64,000 nt of DNA from Dyadobacter sp. UC 10 (GTDB lineage: Bacteria; Bacteroidota; Bacteroidia; Cytophagales; Spirosomataceae): contig NZ_VSRN01000001.1 in the NCBI RefSeq assembly GCF_008369915.1, positions 6,320,501-6,384,500 on the forward strand, in the 5' to 3' direction. The position numbers and the translations under genes are program-made. Each line of letters starts with the position of its first letter. Within the stretch, counting starts at the first letter, position 1. Below, in pieces: positions 35,750 to 43,599 of the stretch. Under the pieces are notes generated by a model. It did not search any database and had not been told where the DNA came from. It worked only from the letters and a program-made list of their open reading frames with translations.

Positions 35750-36073
35750 ATGATCGATAGAAAAGCAAGCGGAAGGAGTTCCTCGGGCAGTTTGCCGGCA
35801 GACCACTTGGTAACCATCAAAGATTTGGAAGAATTCAAGCAGGACATTTTGCAGGAAATCAACAAGTTATTGAAGCACGGACGTCAAGACACAACCAAGA
35901 AATGGCTTAAATCCAGGGAAGTCAGAAAGCTCCTGGACATTTCCCCTGGCAAGCTGCACCAGCTTCGTGCAAACCGTCAGTTGGGCTTTATGCGGATTGG
36001 AGGTGCGATCTACTATGATTACGTAGACATCGAAAAGATGTTTGAATGTTTCAAAACGCCTATGTCTAAATAA
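35750..36073 (+). CDS. Excisionase/MerR-like helix-turn-helix protein (copy 2)
   Basis: 107 residues with an HTH_17-type domain (KKWLKSREVRKLLDISPGKLHQLRANRQLGFMRIGGAIYYDYVDIEKMF, residues about 49-97). It is paralogous to the protein at 33134. It lies upstream of the integrase gene on the opposite strand and downstream of the shared operator at 35636-35674, so it is a good candidate for the recombination directionality factor or an ICE regulator; inferred from position. Confidence 0.8.
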   Translation: MIDRKASGRSSSGSLPADHLVTIKDLEEFKQDILQEINKLLKHGRQDTTKKWLKSREVRKLLDISPGKLHQLRANRQLGFMRIGGAIYYDYVDIEKMFECFKTPMSK

Positions 36074-36089
36074 AAGTCTTACCATCGCT

Positions 36090-36293
36090 ATGAATGGATT
36101 TGGCAAACAAGTCCCGCCAACCTGGCATCAGGTCAGCGTTTACTTTGTGCAGCAGGCTGCTTGTATTAAACAGGCGGTAGATTTCTTCAAGCATTACCAG
36201 TACCGACGGTGGCGCAACGATTCTGGTAAGCCAGTAACAAATTGGAAGAAACTTGCCTGGACATGGATCTGGTATAGGACTTCGGGGAAATGA
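36090..36293 (+). CDS. Small conserved ICE protein
   Basis: 67 residues from the ATG at 36090 (the open frame reaches back to 36042, overlapping the HTH gene). The pattern VPPTWHQVSVYF...AVDFFKHYQYRRWRNDSGKPVTNWKKLAWTWI is one I recall in short mobile-element proteins of Bacteroidota, with the ending G-x-P-V-x-(D/N)-W-K. Function unknown. It is followed by a bidirectional terminator. Confidence 0.65.
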   Translation: MNGFGKQVPPTWHQVSVYFVQQAACIKQAVDFFKHYQYRRWRNDSGKPVTNWKKLAWTWIWYRTSGK

Positions 36294-36330
36294 AGAGCGT
36301 TAGGCGACGTCTTATGCTATGAGCAATTTA

Positions 36331-36369
36331 GAAAAAGAGCTGTGGCCAGGTTGGTCACAGCTCTTTTTC
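36331..36369. terminator. Bidirectional intrinsic terminator between small ICE gene and integrase
   Basis: GAAAAAGAGCTGTG (36331-36344) pairs with CACAGCTCTTTTTC (36356-36369). T-runs are available on both strands, serving the rightward gene ending at 36293 and the leftward integrase ending at 36371. Confidence 0.9.
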
Positions 36370-36370
36370 T

Positions 36371-37690
36371 TCAAGCAAACTCACGCAGGCTACCAGATTT
36401 CGAGAAAAGTTTCTGTCTGACCTTGGCCACATTTTCACTGATCCGCGACTTCCGGACACGGCAATAACGCATCGTCGTCCGGATACTCTTGTGTCCTAGC
36501 ATCTTGCTGACATCTTCAAGTGGGACACCATTATTAAGCATCAAATCAGCAAAGAAGTGACGGGCATCATGGGTGTCAAGCCGCCTGATGGCACCAGTAA
36601 TGTCCCGGATCTCACAGAGGTCTGCTATCTCCTTTAAATAAACATTATACCGGTAGTTACTATTTACAGGGATCAGTTTGTTATTCGCAATGCAATACGG
36701 ATGGTTCTTATATTTGGAAATCAGTTCTTCAACAATTGGCAGTATCGGCACCATCTCGCCAACTTCTGTTTTACCCCGATGTTTAACAAGCCAACGTTCT
36801 TTCTTTCTGCCCACCAAGACAATGTTCTCCGGCGACAAATCATAGATGTCTTGATAGGCAAAGCCGGTAAAGCACTGGAAAATGAAGGCATCACGGACCT
36901 CGGCAATCCGCTCTACGCTAAAATGCTTCTGTTGGATTTTTTCAACCTGCCAAAATTCAAGTGGGATAACCTCAACATCCCCGCCGGAGCATTTAAACCC
37001 ATCCATCGGATTGGAGGCGATGAATTTCTTTTTAACGCCGATTTTGACAATTTGTCTTACCCACTTCACCTCTTTTCGTGCAGTTACTTCTGCCAAAGGC
37101 TTTGAGACATGTAGCGTCAGATAATCATAAAAGTCCTCGGCGACGGTGTCCGGGAGTGAAGAAAAATAAATGTCGTCGCGGTCAAAGTGGTATTTGATGA
37201 AAGCTGCGACCTTTTTCCTGGTGCTACGCCAGTGCTTCAGGGTTTGAAATGAGGCATTACCTACTTCAACGCGTTTCTGGAATTTGACGATGAACTCGTC
37301 ACAGACTTCCAGCACGCTTTGCTCATTCTTTGCAGTTGGCTTAACGAGCTTGGGTTCTTCGATTGCAGGCTTGCCTTGGTAAACATTCTTGACCATGGCA
37401 GGGGTTACCTGCGGGAACTGCGTTTGAAGACCATTGAAGATCCGCTCGACGTCGGTTTGAAGCTGGGCCAGCTTCTGGTTGGCCAGTTTTACTTCCATCC
37501 CGCCGCCGACCACTTGTTTGGCATCCGAGTCCCAGGATTCCGGGTTTACTTTCTTTCCTGTTGAGATTTCAGTGTACTTACCGTTAATAGTAATCCTGGC
37601 ATAAATAGGGGCTTTGCCGTCTGTTTTCGCTTTTTGCCTGTACAGCCAGAAGAGTACAGTCAGGTTTTGTTTGAAATTCATCATCCTCAC
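36371..37690 (-). CDS. int: ICE integrase, tyrosine recombinase (Bacteroidota type)
   Basis: Catalyses integration and excision of the element. The 439 residues show an N-terminal arm-binding domain (LTVLFWLYRQKAKTDGKAPIYARITINGK), a SAM-like core-binding domain, and a catalytic domain with His374 and Arg377 (HDARH), His400 (LGH) and nucleophile Tyr409 (MRYCRV). At the place of the first catalytic Arg there is TGFAYQD with no Arg, as reported for IntDOT-type recombinases. An ATG at residue 4 is an alternative start. It lies 220 nt from tRNA-Lys, into whose 3' end the ICE probably inserted. Confidence 0.95.
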   Translation of the reverse strand: MRMMNFKQNLTVLFWLYRQKAKTDGKAPIYARITINGKYTEISTGKKVNPESWDSDAKQVVGGGMEVKLANQKLAQLQTDVERIFNGLQTQFPQVTPAMVKNVYQGKPAIEEPKLVKPTAKNEQSVLEVCDEFIVKFQKRVEVGNASFQTLKHWRSTRKKVAAFIKYHFDRDDIYFSSLPDTVAEDFYDYLTLHVSKPLAEVTARKEVKWVRQIVKIGVKKKFIASNPMDGFKCSGGDVEVIPLEFWQVEKIQQKHFSVERIAEVRDAFIFQCFTGFAYQDIYDLSPENIVLVGRKKERWLVKHRGKTEVGEMVPILPIVEELISKYKNHPYCIANNKLIPVNSNYRYNVYLKEIADLCEIRDITGAIRRLDTHDARHFFADLMLNNGVPLEDVSKMLGHKSIRTTMRYCRVRKSRISENVAKVRQKLFSKSGSLREFA

Positions 37691-37758
37691 ATTTTAAGGT
37701 TAAAAAACATTTTATGTTTGAGAAACCCTGGTCAAAATCGCCTCTGTCAAACATGTCC

Positions 37759-37811
37759 ATTCGGTAACCTAATTTAGTAAGCAAAGCAGGTTACCGAATA
37801 GGTTACCGAAT
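37759..37811. repeat. Iteron cluster upstream of the integrase
   Basis: Three copies of a 12-bp unit: AGGTTACCGAAT at 37788-37799 and directly adjacent at 37800-37811, and the inverse ATTCGGTAACCT at 37759-37770. Between the integrase start and tRNA-Lys, such repeats are expected for arm sites bound by the integrase or for an operator controlling it. Confidence 0.75.
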
Positions 37812-37882
37812 GCTTTGATCTGGATTGAATTAGAATGACTTGCTTATCTTCGAAAACAGTTAAAAAATGACGTTTTTAAACG

Positions 37883-37908
37883 AAAAAAGCGCCCTTTGAG
37901 GCGCTTTC
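37883..37908 (-). terminator. Intrinsic terminator of tRNA-Lys
   Basis: On the minus strand AAAGCGCC and GGGCGCTTTTTT form a stem with a short loop and T-run, immediately downstream of the tRNA 3' end. Confidence 0.85.
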
Positions 37909-37910
37909 AG

Positions 37911-37983
37911 TGATCCCGCTGGGATTCGAACCCAGGACCCATACATTAAAAGTGTATTGCTCTACCAGCTGAGCTACGGAATC
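37911..37983 (-). tRNA. tRNA-Lys (anticodon UUU)
   Basis: 73 nt on the minus strand, starting GATTCCGTAGCTCAG and ending CGGGATCA. The acceptor stem pairs GATTCCG with CGGGATC (one G-U). The D-arm AGCTCAGCTGGTAGAGC and T-arm GGGTTCGAATCCC are standard. The anticodon loop CTTTTAA gives UUU. CCA is not encoded. Its 3' end faces the integrase, making it the probable attachment site of the ICE. Confidence 0.97.
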
Positions 37984-37999
37984 TTATTTCTGGTTTTCT

Positions 38000-38074
38000 T
38001 TTCGAACTCAAGACCCATACTTTAAAAGTGTCGGTCCGGCGATCCGGTTGCTCTACCAGCTGAGCTACGGAATC
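38000..38074 (-). pseudogene. Degenerate tRNA-Lys copy
   Basis: The first 27 nt (GATTCCGTAGCTCAG...GAGCAA) are identical to the intact tRNA-Lys. A GC-rich insert (CCGGATCGCCGGACCG) then breaks the anticodon stem, a TTTTAA loop follows, and only half a T-arm (TGAGTTCGAA) remains. The 3' acceptor strand is absent. It cannot fold as a tRNA and is a pseudogene, perhaps a scar of recombination at this tRNA locus. Confidence 0.8.
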
Positions 38075-38158
38075 TTGCTTTTCTTATTATTGGCAATCTT
38101 GTATTAGCCGTGGCCTTTTCCGTAATTGCGATGCAAAAGTAGAATTCTTAAAAGTATA

Positions 38159-38893
38159 ATGCAAGCCCTATTTAAGAAATACCTGGCTTCCGGGATCGTA
38201 TTATGTGCGCTTTTTGCCTGCGGGCCAGCTGTGGCAGTAGATATGAAGGAGTTAAAAACGGCTGATTCTCTGTTCGCTATGGGCAGATACCCTGAGTCGC
38301 TCCTACTCTATCGAAAAAATTTTGACAGGGATGAAAAAAATAGTCAAAGCTTACTCCTTAAACTAGCTTTCCTGGCTGAAAAGACTAATAATTACACCGA
38401 CTGCCTCTATTACCTCAGTAAACTTGCCCTCCAAAATCCTTCCAGAAGACTGTTCGAGAAGATGGACAAACTTGCGGAGGAACACAATCTTTCAGGGTAC
38501 GAATTCGATGACTACAACTACTTCATCATTTTTTATAGAAGATATGGTGACTATTTCCCGCTTCTTTTATTGACATTGGGTACCTATATTGTCGTCATAA
38601 TGGTTACAAAGACAAGAAGACGGGAGCCGATCCTCCAAATCCATAAAATTTCTATTATCGTTTATTTGCTGGTGTTACTGGGGATACTAAACATCCCTTC
38701 GCTTTATCAAACGTGCATTGTGGTCAATGAAAATACATTTTTAAGAGACGAACCATCTTCCGCCGCCCCTGTGGTTGAACAGGTTGGAAAGGGACATAAG
38801 CTCACTATTCTCGGATCAGTAGATCACTGGAACCGGGTCATTTGGAACAACAGGATCGTCTACATCAGAAGAAATGATCTTTGGAATATCTGA
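38159..38893 (+). CDS. TPR-like membrane protein with SH3-like C-terminal domain
   Basis: 244 residues from the ATG at 38159 (an upstream ATG at 38126 adds 11 polar residues). A hydrophobic N-terminal segment (GIVLCALFACGPAVA) is followed by TPR-like helices (TADSLFAMGRYPESLLLYRKNF), two membrane helices (LLLLTLGTYIVVIMVT and ISIIVYLLVLLGIL) and a bacterial SH3-like domain (NTFLRDEPSSAAPVVEQVGKGHKLTILG...HWNRVIWNNRIVYIRRNDL). This resembles the BatE-like TPR/SH3 proteins of Bacteroidota, but no bat genes are adjacent. First chromosomal gene after the ICE. Confidence 0.7.
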   Translation: MQALFKKYLASGIVLCALFACGPAVAVDMKELKTADSLFAMGRYPESLLLYRKNFDRDEKNSQSLLLKLAFLAEKTNNYTDCLYYLSKLALQNPSRRLFEKMDKLAEEHNLSGYEFDDYNYFIIFYRRYGDYFPLLLLTLGTYIVVIMVTKTRRREPILQIHKISIIVYLLVLLGILNIPSLYQTCIVVNENTFLRDEPSSAAPVVEQVGKGHKLTILGSVDHWNRVIWNNRIVYIRRNDLWNI

Positions 38894-38968
38894 CAGGCCG
38901 ATGGTATCATTTTTGCAGCGTATAAGTTTGTATGTATATTTAAGGGTTAAATTTTTAAATTAAATTGT

Positions 38969-39433
38969 ATGAAAAAGCCAATGAAACGTTTTTTACTATT
39001 GATCGCGGGGGTTCTGATGTTGGGATTTGTGTCTTCCTGCAAAGAGGAAGGACCTCATAAAGATGACATTGTAAGATTCTCTGCAGTCATTAATAGTACA
39101 CCTACTGTTCCGAAAGCTACTTCCTCTGCTCAGGGCACCGGGGTTTTCGAGTACAACAAAACTACCATGGATCTTAAATACAATATTACTTACCAGAATA
39201 TCACCCCTACATCAGTCAACATCCACAGCGCTAACCCGGCCTGGGAAGCAGGACCAATGGTTTTTCCTCTTTCTAATATGCCGGCAGGAAACCAGGTTCA
39301 GGGAAATGTCAAACTGAACATTGAGCAACAAACCATGCTGATTACCGGAATGCTTTATGTGAACATTCCAACAGAAGAAAACATTTATGGCGAGATCCGC
39401 GGTCAAATCCTTGCCGACGATTTCGAAGAATAA
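38969..39433 (+). CDS. CHRD-domain lipoprotein
   Basis: 154 residues with a lipoprotein signal (LLIAGVLMLGFVSSCKEE, lipobox Cys at about residue 24) and a CHRD-like domain (VRFSAVINSTPTVPKATSSAQGTGVFEYNK, ending IYGEIRGQIL, the typical closing strand). It is anchored to a membrane facing the periplasm or surface. Function of the family in bacteria is unknown. A bidirectional terminator follows. Confidence 0.8.
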   Translation: MKKPMKRFLLLIAGVLMLGFVSSCKEEGPHKDDIVRFSAVINSTPTVPKATSSAQGTGVFEYNKTTMDLKYNITYQNITPTSVNIHSANPAWEAGPMVFPLSNMPAGNQVQGNVKLNIEQQTMLITGMLYVNIPTEENIYGEIRGQILADDFEE

Positions 39434-39449
39434 AAGATATAATCTATCA

Positions 39450-39495
39450 GAATGAAAAAGAGCCGCCGCATCTATGCAGTGGCTCTTTTTCATTC
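39450..39495. terminator. Bidirectional terminator between CHRD gene and helicase
   Basis: GAATGAAAAAGAGCC (39450-39464) pairs with GGCTCTTTTTCATTC (39481-39495). The A/T runs serve both converging genes. Confidence 0.9.
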
Positions 39496-39505
39496 AATCA
39501 GTTAC

Positions 39506-40738
39506 CTATTTCTTCTTGCCTTTCCGTGAACTCTGATATTCCTCTACTTCTTTCATAAGCGAACTCAGGTCGTCGTTCTGGTCTGACGTATATTCCAGAG
39601 TAGCTGAATAGTCCGACTGGCTGATCTTAAGTACATCAATAGGTTTATCCAGGTATTCCTGTATTTGTTCCAGGACAGGCTTTTCCTCCGGACTGCAAAA
39701 AGATACTGCAAGTCCCTTCTGTGTGCCACGTCCGGTCCGTCCTACTCTGTGCACGTAATTTTCGGGCTGCTCGGGCATATCGTAGTTCACTACATAATCT
39801 ACATTCGGAATATCGATCCCCCTTGCACTCACATCCGTCGCTATCAGGACTTTCGTTTCACCTGTTTTAAACTGGTTTAATGCCTTTACGCGGTCAGCCT
39901 GGTCTTTGTCACCGTGAATAGTCAGGCTTTTAATCTCCATTCTTTCCAAAGCTGCAAATACCCGCTCTGCCCGCACTTTTGTCCGCACGAATACCAGTAT
40001 TTTACTTTCAGGATTGGATTTGATCGTTCTTTCGAGAAAAAAACGTTTATCATCCATACCCACAAAAGCTACTGAATGGTTAATGTTGCGAGCTACGGGG
40101 TTGTTCGGAGAAATCTGGATCCTGATCGCATTCCGGACCAGTGAATAAGCCAGCTTTTTTATTTTTTCGTTAATAGTAGCCGAGAAAAATAGCGTCTGCC
40201 TTTTCTTGGGCAGCAATTTAATCAGGTCCTGAATGTCTTTGATAAATCCCAGATCAAGCATGTGATCTGCTTCATCCAGGATCAGTATTTCCACTTTATT
40301 CAGCTTGATATGCCCCTGGCTGGCCAGATCAAACATCCGTCCCGGCGTGGATACCATAATATCAATTCCTTTTTCAAGCTGTGCGATCTGCGGTCCCTGC
40401 TCTACTCCGCCGAAAACACTGAACACCTTCACTTTTGTATGTTTCGCCAGCTTGCTAAATACCTCTGTAATCTGAATCGCCAGTTCTCTCGTCGGTACCA
40501 TCACAACACATTTTATACCGTCAGAGCGGCCGGAAGACTTGTCCCGGGCGAGTAAGTCAACAACCGGAATGGCGAAGGCGGCCGTTTTGCCGGTACCTGT
40601 TTGCGCAATGGCCAGCACGTCCTCCCCCTTCAGAATGGCAGGAATTGCTTTGAACTGAATATCGGTCGGTCGCTTGAACCCTGCGGTTTCGAGGTTTCTT
40701 TTGATCTCAGCCGAGATGTGATAATCTTCGAATTTCAT
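39506..40738 (-). CDS. DEAD-box ATP-dependent RNA helicase
   Basis: 410 residues from the ATG at 40738. All SF2 motifs are seen in order: the Q motif (FKRPTDIQFKAIP), AQTGTGKT (motif I), PTRELAIQ, DEAD (LILDEADHMLD), SAT, and HRVGRTGRG (motif VI). The short charged C-terminus (SRKGKKK) is like RhlE/CsdA-type proteins of Bacteroidota. Likely works in ribosome assembly or RNA turnover, including cold adaptation. The family is certain; the orthologue name is not. Confidence 0.95.
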   Translation of the reverse strand: MKFEDYHISAEIKRNLETAGFKRPTDIQFKAIPAILKGEDVLAIAQTGTGKTAAFAIPVVDLLARDKSSGRSDGIKCVVMVPTRELAIQITEVFSKLAKHTKVKVFSVFGGVEQGPQIAQLEKGIDIMVSTPGRMFDLASQGHIKLNKVEILILDEADHMLDLGFIKDIQDLIKLLPKKRQTLFFSATINEKIKKLAYSLVRNAIRIQISPNNPVARNINHSVAFVGMDDKRFFLERTIKSNPESKILVFVRTKVRAERVFAALERMEIKSLTIHGDKDQADRVKALNQFKTGETKVLIATDVSARGIDIPNVDYVVNYDMPEQPENYVHRVGRTGRGTQKGLAVSFCSPEEKPVLEQIQEYLDKPIDVLKISQSDYSATLEYTSDQNDDLSSLMKEVEEYQSSRKGKKK

Positions 40739-40820
40739 ATATAAAAATAGTGGCAATGCTTATCTGCAAGCAACGCCCGTGCAAATAGCATCAAAAGTAG
40801 CTTAAAACAACCGATTAACA

Positions 40821-41120
40821 TCAAAGCCCTGGCTCGTAGAAACGCAGGCGGTTTTTCAGGGACATAATCTCTTTGTATTGGTATTCCACACGAGCAAGCA
40901 AGTTATCGATCGCTTCGATCCCGGCCAGGTTAATATCCAGGTCGCGGTGAAGCCTGATCAACCGCTCTATCCTTTGCAGCTGCGGAATGTGCAGGAAGCG
41001 CCCCTGATCAACTTCTACAAATTCTATCAAATCGCTGCTTTCAAGCGACTCCACAAATGAATATTCCACCTCATAATAAGTGCAGAATGCATCGATAGCT
41101 ATCAATTGATCATTTTCCAT
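40821..41120 (-). CDS. cbpM: CbpM-like chaperone modulator (MerR-type fold)
   Basis: 99 residues. An N-terminal HTH-like region (IDAFCTYYEVEYSFVESLESSDLIEF) and a helical tail (RIERLIRLHRDLDINLAGIEAIDNLLARVE) match CbpM/YccV-type modulators that bind the J-domain of CbpA and restrain it. It starts 12 nt after the cbpA-like gene, with which it forms an operon. Confidence 0.8.
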   Translation of the reverse strand: MENDQLIAIDAFCTYYEVEYSFVESLESSDLIEFVEVDQGRFLHIPQLQRIERLIRLHRDLDINLAGIEAIDNLLARVEYQYKEIMSLKNRLRFYEPGL

Positions 41121-41132
41121 AACAACATGGAT

Positions 41133-42011
41133 TTAAGATTTTGATAATTCTGTAAACAACTCTTTCTGACGCTCGGTAAGGTTCTTCGGTATTTTCACAT
41201 CAAATGTCACATACAGATCTCCGAAATGGCCTTCTTTTTTGTAAACCGGAAAACCCTTGCCCTTCAACCTGACAACACTTCCATTCTGCGTTTCTGGCTT
41301 AACAGGCAGCTTGACCTTTCCGCTTAAGGTTTCCAAAATCAGCTCTCCTCCCAGCACAGCCGTGTAGAGGTCCAGCTCTGTTTTCATGTGGAGATCATTT
41401 CCAGCCCTTCTGATATTATCATCGCTCTGTACCTGAAAAGTTATATACAAGTCCCCTTCAGGGCCTCCATTGCTGCCTTTTCCTCCGTGACCTGCAATTT
41501 TGATCGTCTGTCCGTTTTCGATGCCGGCAGGAATGGTAATGCGTATATTTTTCCCATTGACGGTCAGCATCTGCTTATGCGTTTCATATGCCTGCTGCAA
41601 AGTCAGCACTACTTCCGCCTGGTAATCCTGTCCGCGAAAACGCGCCTGTCGTGCGCCCCCGAAGCCACTTCCCGAGCCAAACATCGACTCAAAAAAATCG
41701 GAAAACTGATCGCCTCCCGAATACCATTGTTCCTGTTGGCTACCAGCACTTCCACGTGTTCGGCGCGCTTTTTCAAATTCTTCACTATGCTGCCAGTCCT
41801 TGCCGTACTGATCGTATTTCTTGCGTTTTTCAGGATCGCTCAGTACCTCATTTGCTTCGTTGAGCTCCTTGAATTTCTTTTCTGCCTCCTTATCGTTCGG
41901 ATTCAGGTCAGGATGAAATTTGCGTGCGAGCTTTCTGTAAGCGTTTTTGATCGCTTTCTCGTCGGCATTTTTGTCGACGCCTAAAATCTGATAATAGTCT
42001 AAAAACGGCAT
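41133..42011 (-). CDS. cbpA: CbpA-type DnaJ co-chaperone
   Basis: 292 residues. The J-domain is at 1-70 with the HPD motif (ARKFHPDLNPND), then a Gly/Phe/Ser-rich linker (SMFGSGSGFGGARQ) and C-terminal substrate-binding domains CTD I and II (VTFDVKIPKNLT at the end). It lacks the zinc finger of DnaJ, so it is class B (CbpA). It stimulates DnaK ATPase, and the adjacent CbpM-like gene supports the call. Confidence 0.92.
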   Translation of the reverse strand: MPFLDYYQILGVDKNADEKAIKNAYRKLARKFHPDLNPNDKEAEKKFKELNEANEVLSDPEKRKKYDQYGKDWQHSEEFEKARRTRGSAGSQQEQWYSGGDQFSDFFESMFGSGSGFGGARQARFRGQDYQAEVVLTLQQAYETHKQMLTVNGKNIRITIPAGIENGQTIKIAGHGGKGSNGGPEGDLYITFQVQSDDNIRRAGNDLHMKTELDLYTAVLGGELILETLSGKVKLPVKPETQNGSVVRLKGKGFPVYKKEGHFGDLYVTFDVKIPKNLTERQKELFTELSKS

Positions 42012-42065
42012 AATCAGTACACGATAATGTTGATTAATAGTAAGTGTGCGGGATCAGGAATGATA

Positions 42066-42287
42066 CTATTTTCGTTCCATCATCTCGATGTACAAGTCTT
42101 CCACTTTTTTTCGTGCCCACGGCGTTTTTCGCAAAAATTTAAGGCTCGATTTGACGCTCGGGTCGTGGTTAAAGCTATTTATATTAACATGATAACCCAT
42201 TTGCTCCCATCCATAATAGTCGACAAGCTCGTTTAAAATCGTTTCGAGCGTTTTGCCGTGAAGTGGGTTATTAGGCTGACTTTGCAT
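42066..42287 (-). CDS. VF530 (DUF2132) family protein
   Basis: 73 residues. The sequence NPLHGKTLETILNELVDYYGWEQMGYHVNI...FNHDPSVKSSLKFLRKTPWARKKVEDLY matches the VF530 family across its entire length. Members are small DNA-binding-like helical proteins of unknown role. It is transcribed alone. Confidence 0.9.
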   Translation of the reverse strand: MQSQPNNPLHGKTLETILNELVDYYGWEQMGYHVNINSFNHDPSVKSSLKFLRKTPWARKKVEDLYIEMMERK

Positions 42288-42378
42288 TTTAAGCGCGTTT
42301 TGATATAAGTTTTAAAGTAGATTTAACCATCTAAATAATTATTAAGCCAATAGTTTAGTTCAAATCTTTTTTCTTCTG

Positions 42379-43362
42379 ATGGAACAAATCAACTGGGGTA
42401 TAATTGGCTGCGGCAATGTAACCGAAGTAAAAAGCGGCCCCGCATTTAATAAAGTAGAAAATTCAAAACTCGTGGCAGTCATGCGCCGCAATCCCGGGCT
42501 GGCAGAGGATTATGCCTCCCGGCACAATGTTCCCAAATGGTATGACGATGCCGACGAGCTGATCAACGATCCGGAAGTGAACGCAATCTATATTGCTACC
42601 CCACCCGACGCTCACGAAGAATTGGCGATGAAGGCCATGCAGGCAGGAAAGCCCGTTTACATTGAAAAACCAATGGGACGCAACTTTGCGGAATGCGAGC
42701 GTATCAATGCCGAAAGCAAACGTACAGGCATTCCCGTCTTCGTCGCCTACTACCGCCGCGCGCTGGACTATTTTCTGAAAGTGAAAGAACTGGTCGATAA
42801 CAAGGTGATCGGCGACATCCGTTTTGTAGATATTTATTTGCAGTGGCAACCCTACGACGAGGAAATCGGCGACAAGCCAAAACCCCGATGGCGGGTTGAC
42901 CCGGCTATTTCGGGAGGCGGACATTTTCACGACCTTGCCTCGCACCAGTTTGATTTACTGGAATTCATTTTTGGTCCCGTCAAATCAGCAACCGGTTTTG
43001 CCCGGAACCAGGTCGGCCTTTACACAGCCGACGATATTGTTGTCGCAAGTTATGAGTTCGAGAGCGGAGTTTTGGGTAAAGGAAGCTGGTGCTATACCGT
43101 CAACAAGGAGCAGCGTACAGATCACGCGCAAATTGTCGGATCCAAAGGCAGGATCAGCTTCTCATTTTTTGAAAAATTCGATATTAAAATAGAAACTGAA
43201 AAAGGTACCCAAACCATTAACATTCCATATCCAACCCATGTACAGCAGCCGCTCATTGAGCTGATCGTTCAGGACTTACGCGGGGAAGGCAAATGCCCGA
43301 GTACCGGTGAATCAGGCGCACGCGCCAATCTGATCATGGATTGGATTACTCAGAAGCAATAA
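42379..43362 (+). CDS. Gfo/Idh/MocA family oxidoreductase
   Basis: 327 residues, cytoplasmic. The Rossmann motif GIIGCGNVTE at residues about 7-16 is followed by YIATPPDAHEELAMKAMQAGKPVYIEKPMG, the core of the family with the catalytic EKP lysine. The C-terminal alpha/beta domain has GGGHFHDLASHQFDLLEF. It probably oxidises or isomerises a sugar or inositol using NAD(P). The substrate cannot be read from the sequence and the gene stands alone. Confidence 0.92.
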   Translation: MEQINWGIIGCGNVTEVKSGPAFNKVENSKLVAVMRRNPGLAEDYASRHNVPKWYDDADELINDPEVNAIYIATPPDAHEELAMKAMQAGKPVYIEKPMGRNFAECERINAESKRTGIPVFVAYYRRALDYFLKVKELVDNKVIGDIRFVDIYLQWQPYDEEIGDKPKPRWRVDPAISGGGHFHDLASHQFDLLEFIFGPVKSATGFARNQVGLYTADDIVVASYEFESGVLGKGSWCYTVNKEQRTDHAQIVGSKGRISFSFFEKFDIKIETEKGTQTINIPYPTHVQQPLIELIVQDLRGEGKCPSTGESGARANLIMDWITQKQ

Positions 43363-43435
43363 TTTTCGTTTTTGCTGATACAAAATTTTATACTATTTCT
43401 GTTATTTGTAAAACGCTAACTCAAAATGAACAGTC

Positions 43436-43549
43436 ATGGCAAAAGGTAAGAATCTTGACAAAGGCAGCACCAAAAAAGAGCCTGAAAAGACATTGAAGGA
43501 GAAACGTGCAGAGAAAAAGGCAAAAAAGGACGGTAAGAAAGATTACTGA
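43436..43549 (+). CDS. 37-residue lysine-rich small protein
   Basis: ATG at 43436 to TGA at 43547-43549 encodes MAKGKNLDKGSTKKEPEKTL...DGKKDY, over one third lysine. An independent terminator (43569-43599) follows, so a separate transcript ending here is plausible. Strong charge bias and the clean ORF between two other genes support reality. Function unknown, perhaps nucleic-acid or ribosome binding; that is a guess from charge. Confidence 0.6.
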   Translation: MAKGKNLDKGSTKKEPEKTLKEKRAEKKAKKDGKKDY

Positions 43550-43568
43550 TCTGAGAAGACTGGTCCAT

Positions 43569-43599
43569 AAGAGAGCTCCGCAAGGAGCTTTCTCTTTTA
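43569..43599 (+). terminator. Intrinsic terminator
   Basis: AAGAGAGCTCC pairs with GGAGCTTTCTCTT around a GCAA loop, followed by T residues. It serves the small lysine-rich gene and probably also the gene converging from the right. Confidence 0.8.

Noticed and set aside
38000..38074. Second functional tRNA-Lys
   Set aside because: Anticodon stem is broken by an insert and the acceptor 3' strand and half the T-arm are missing.
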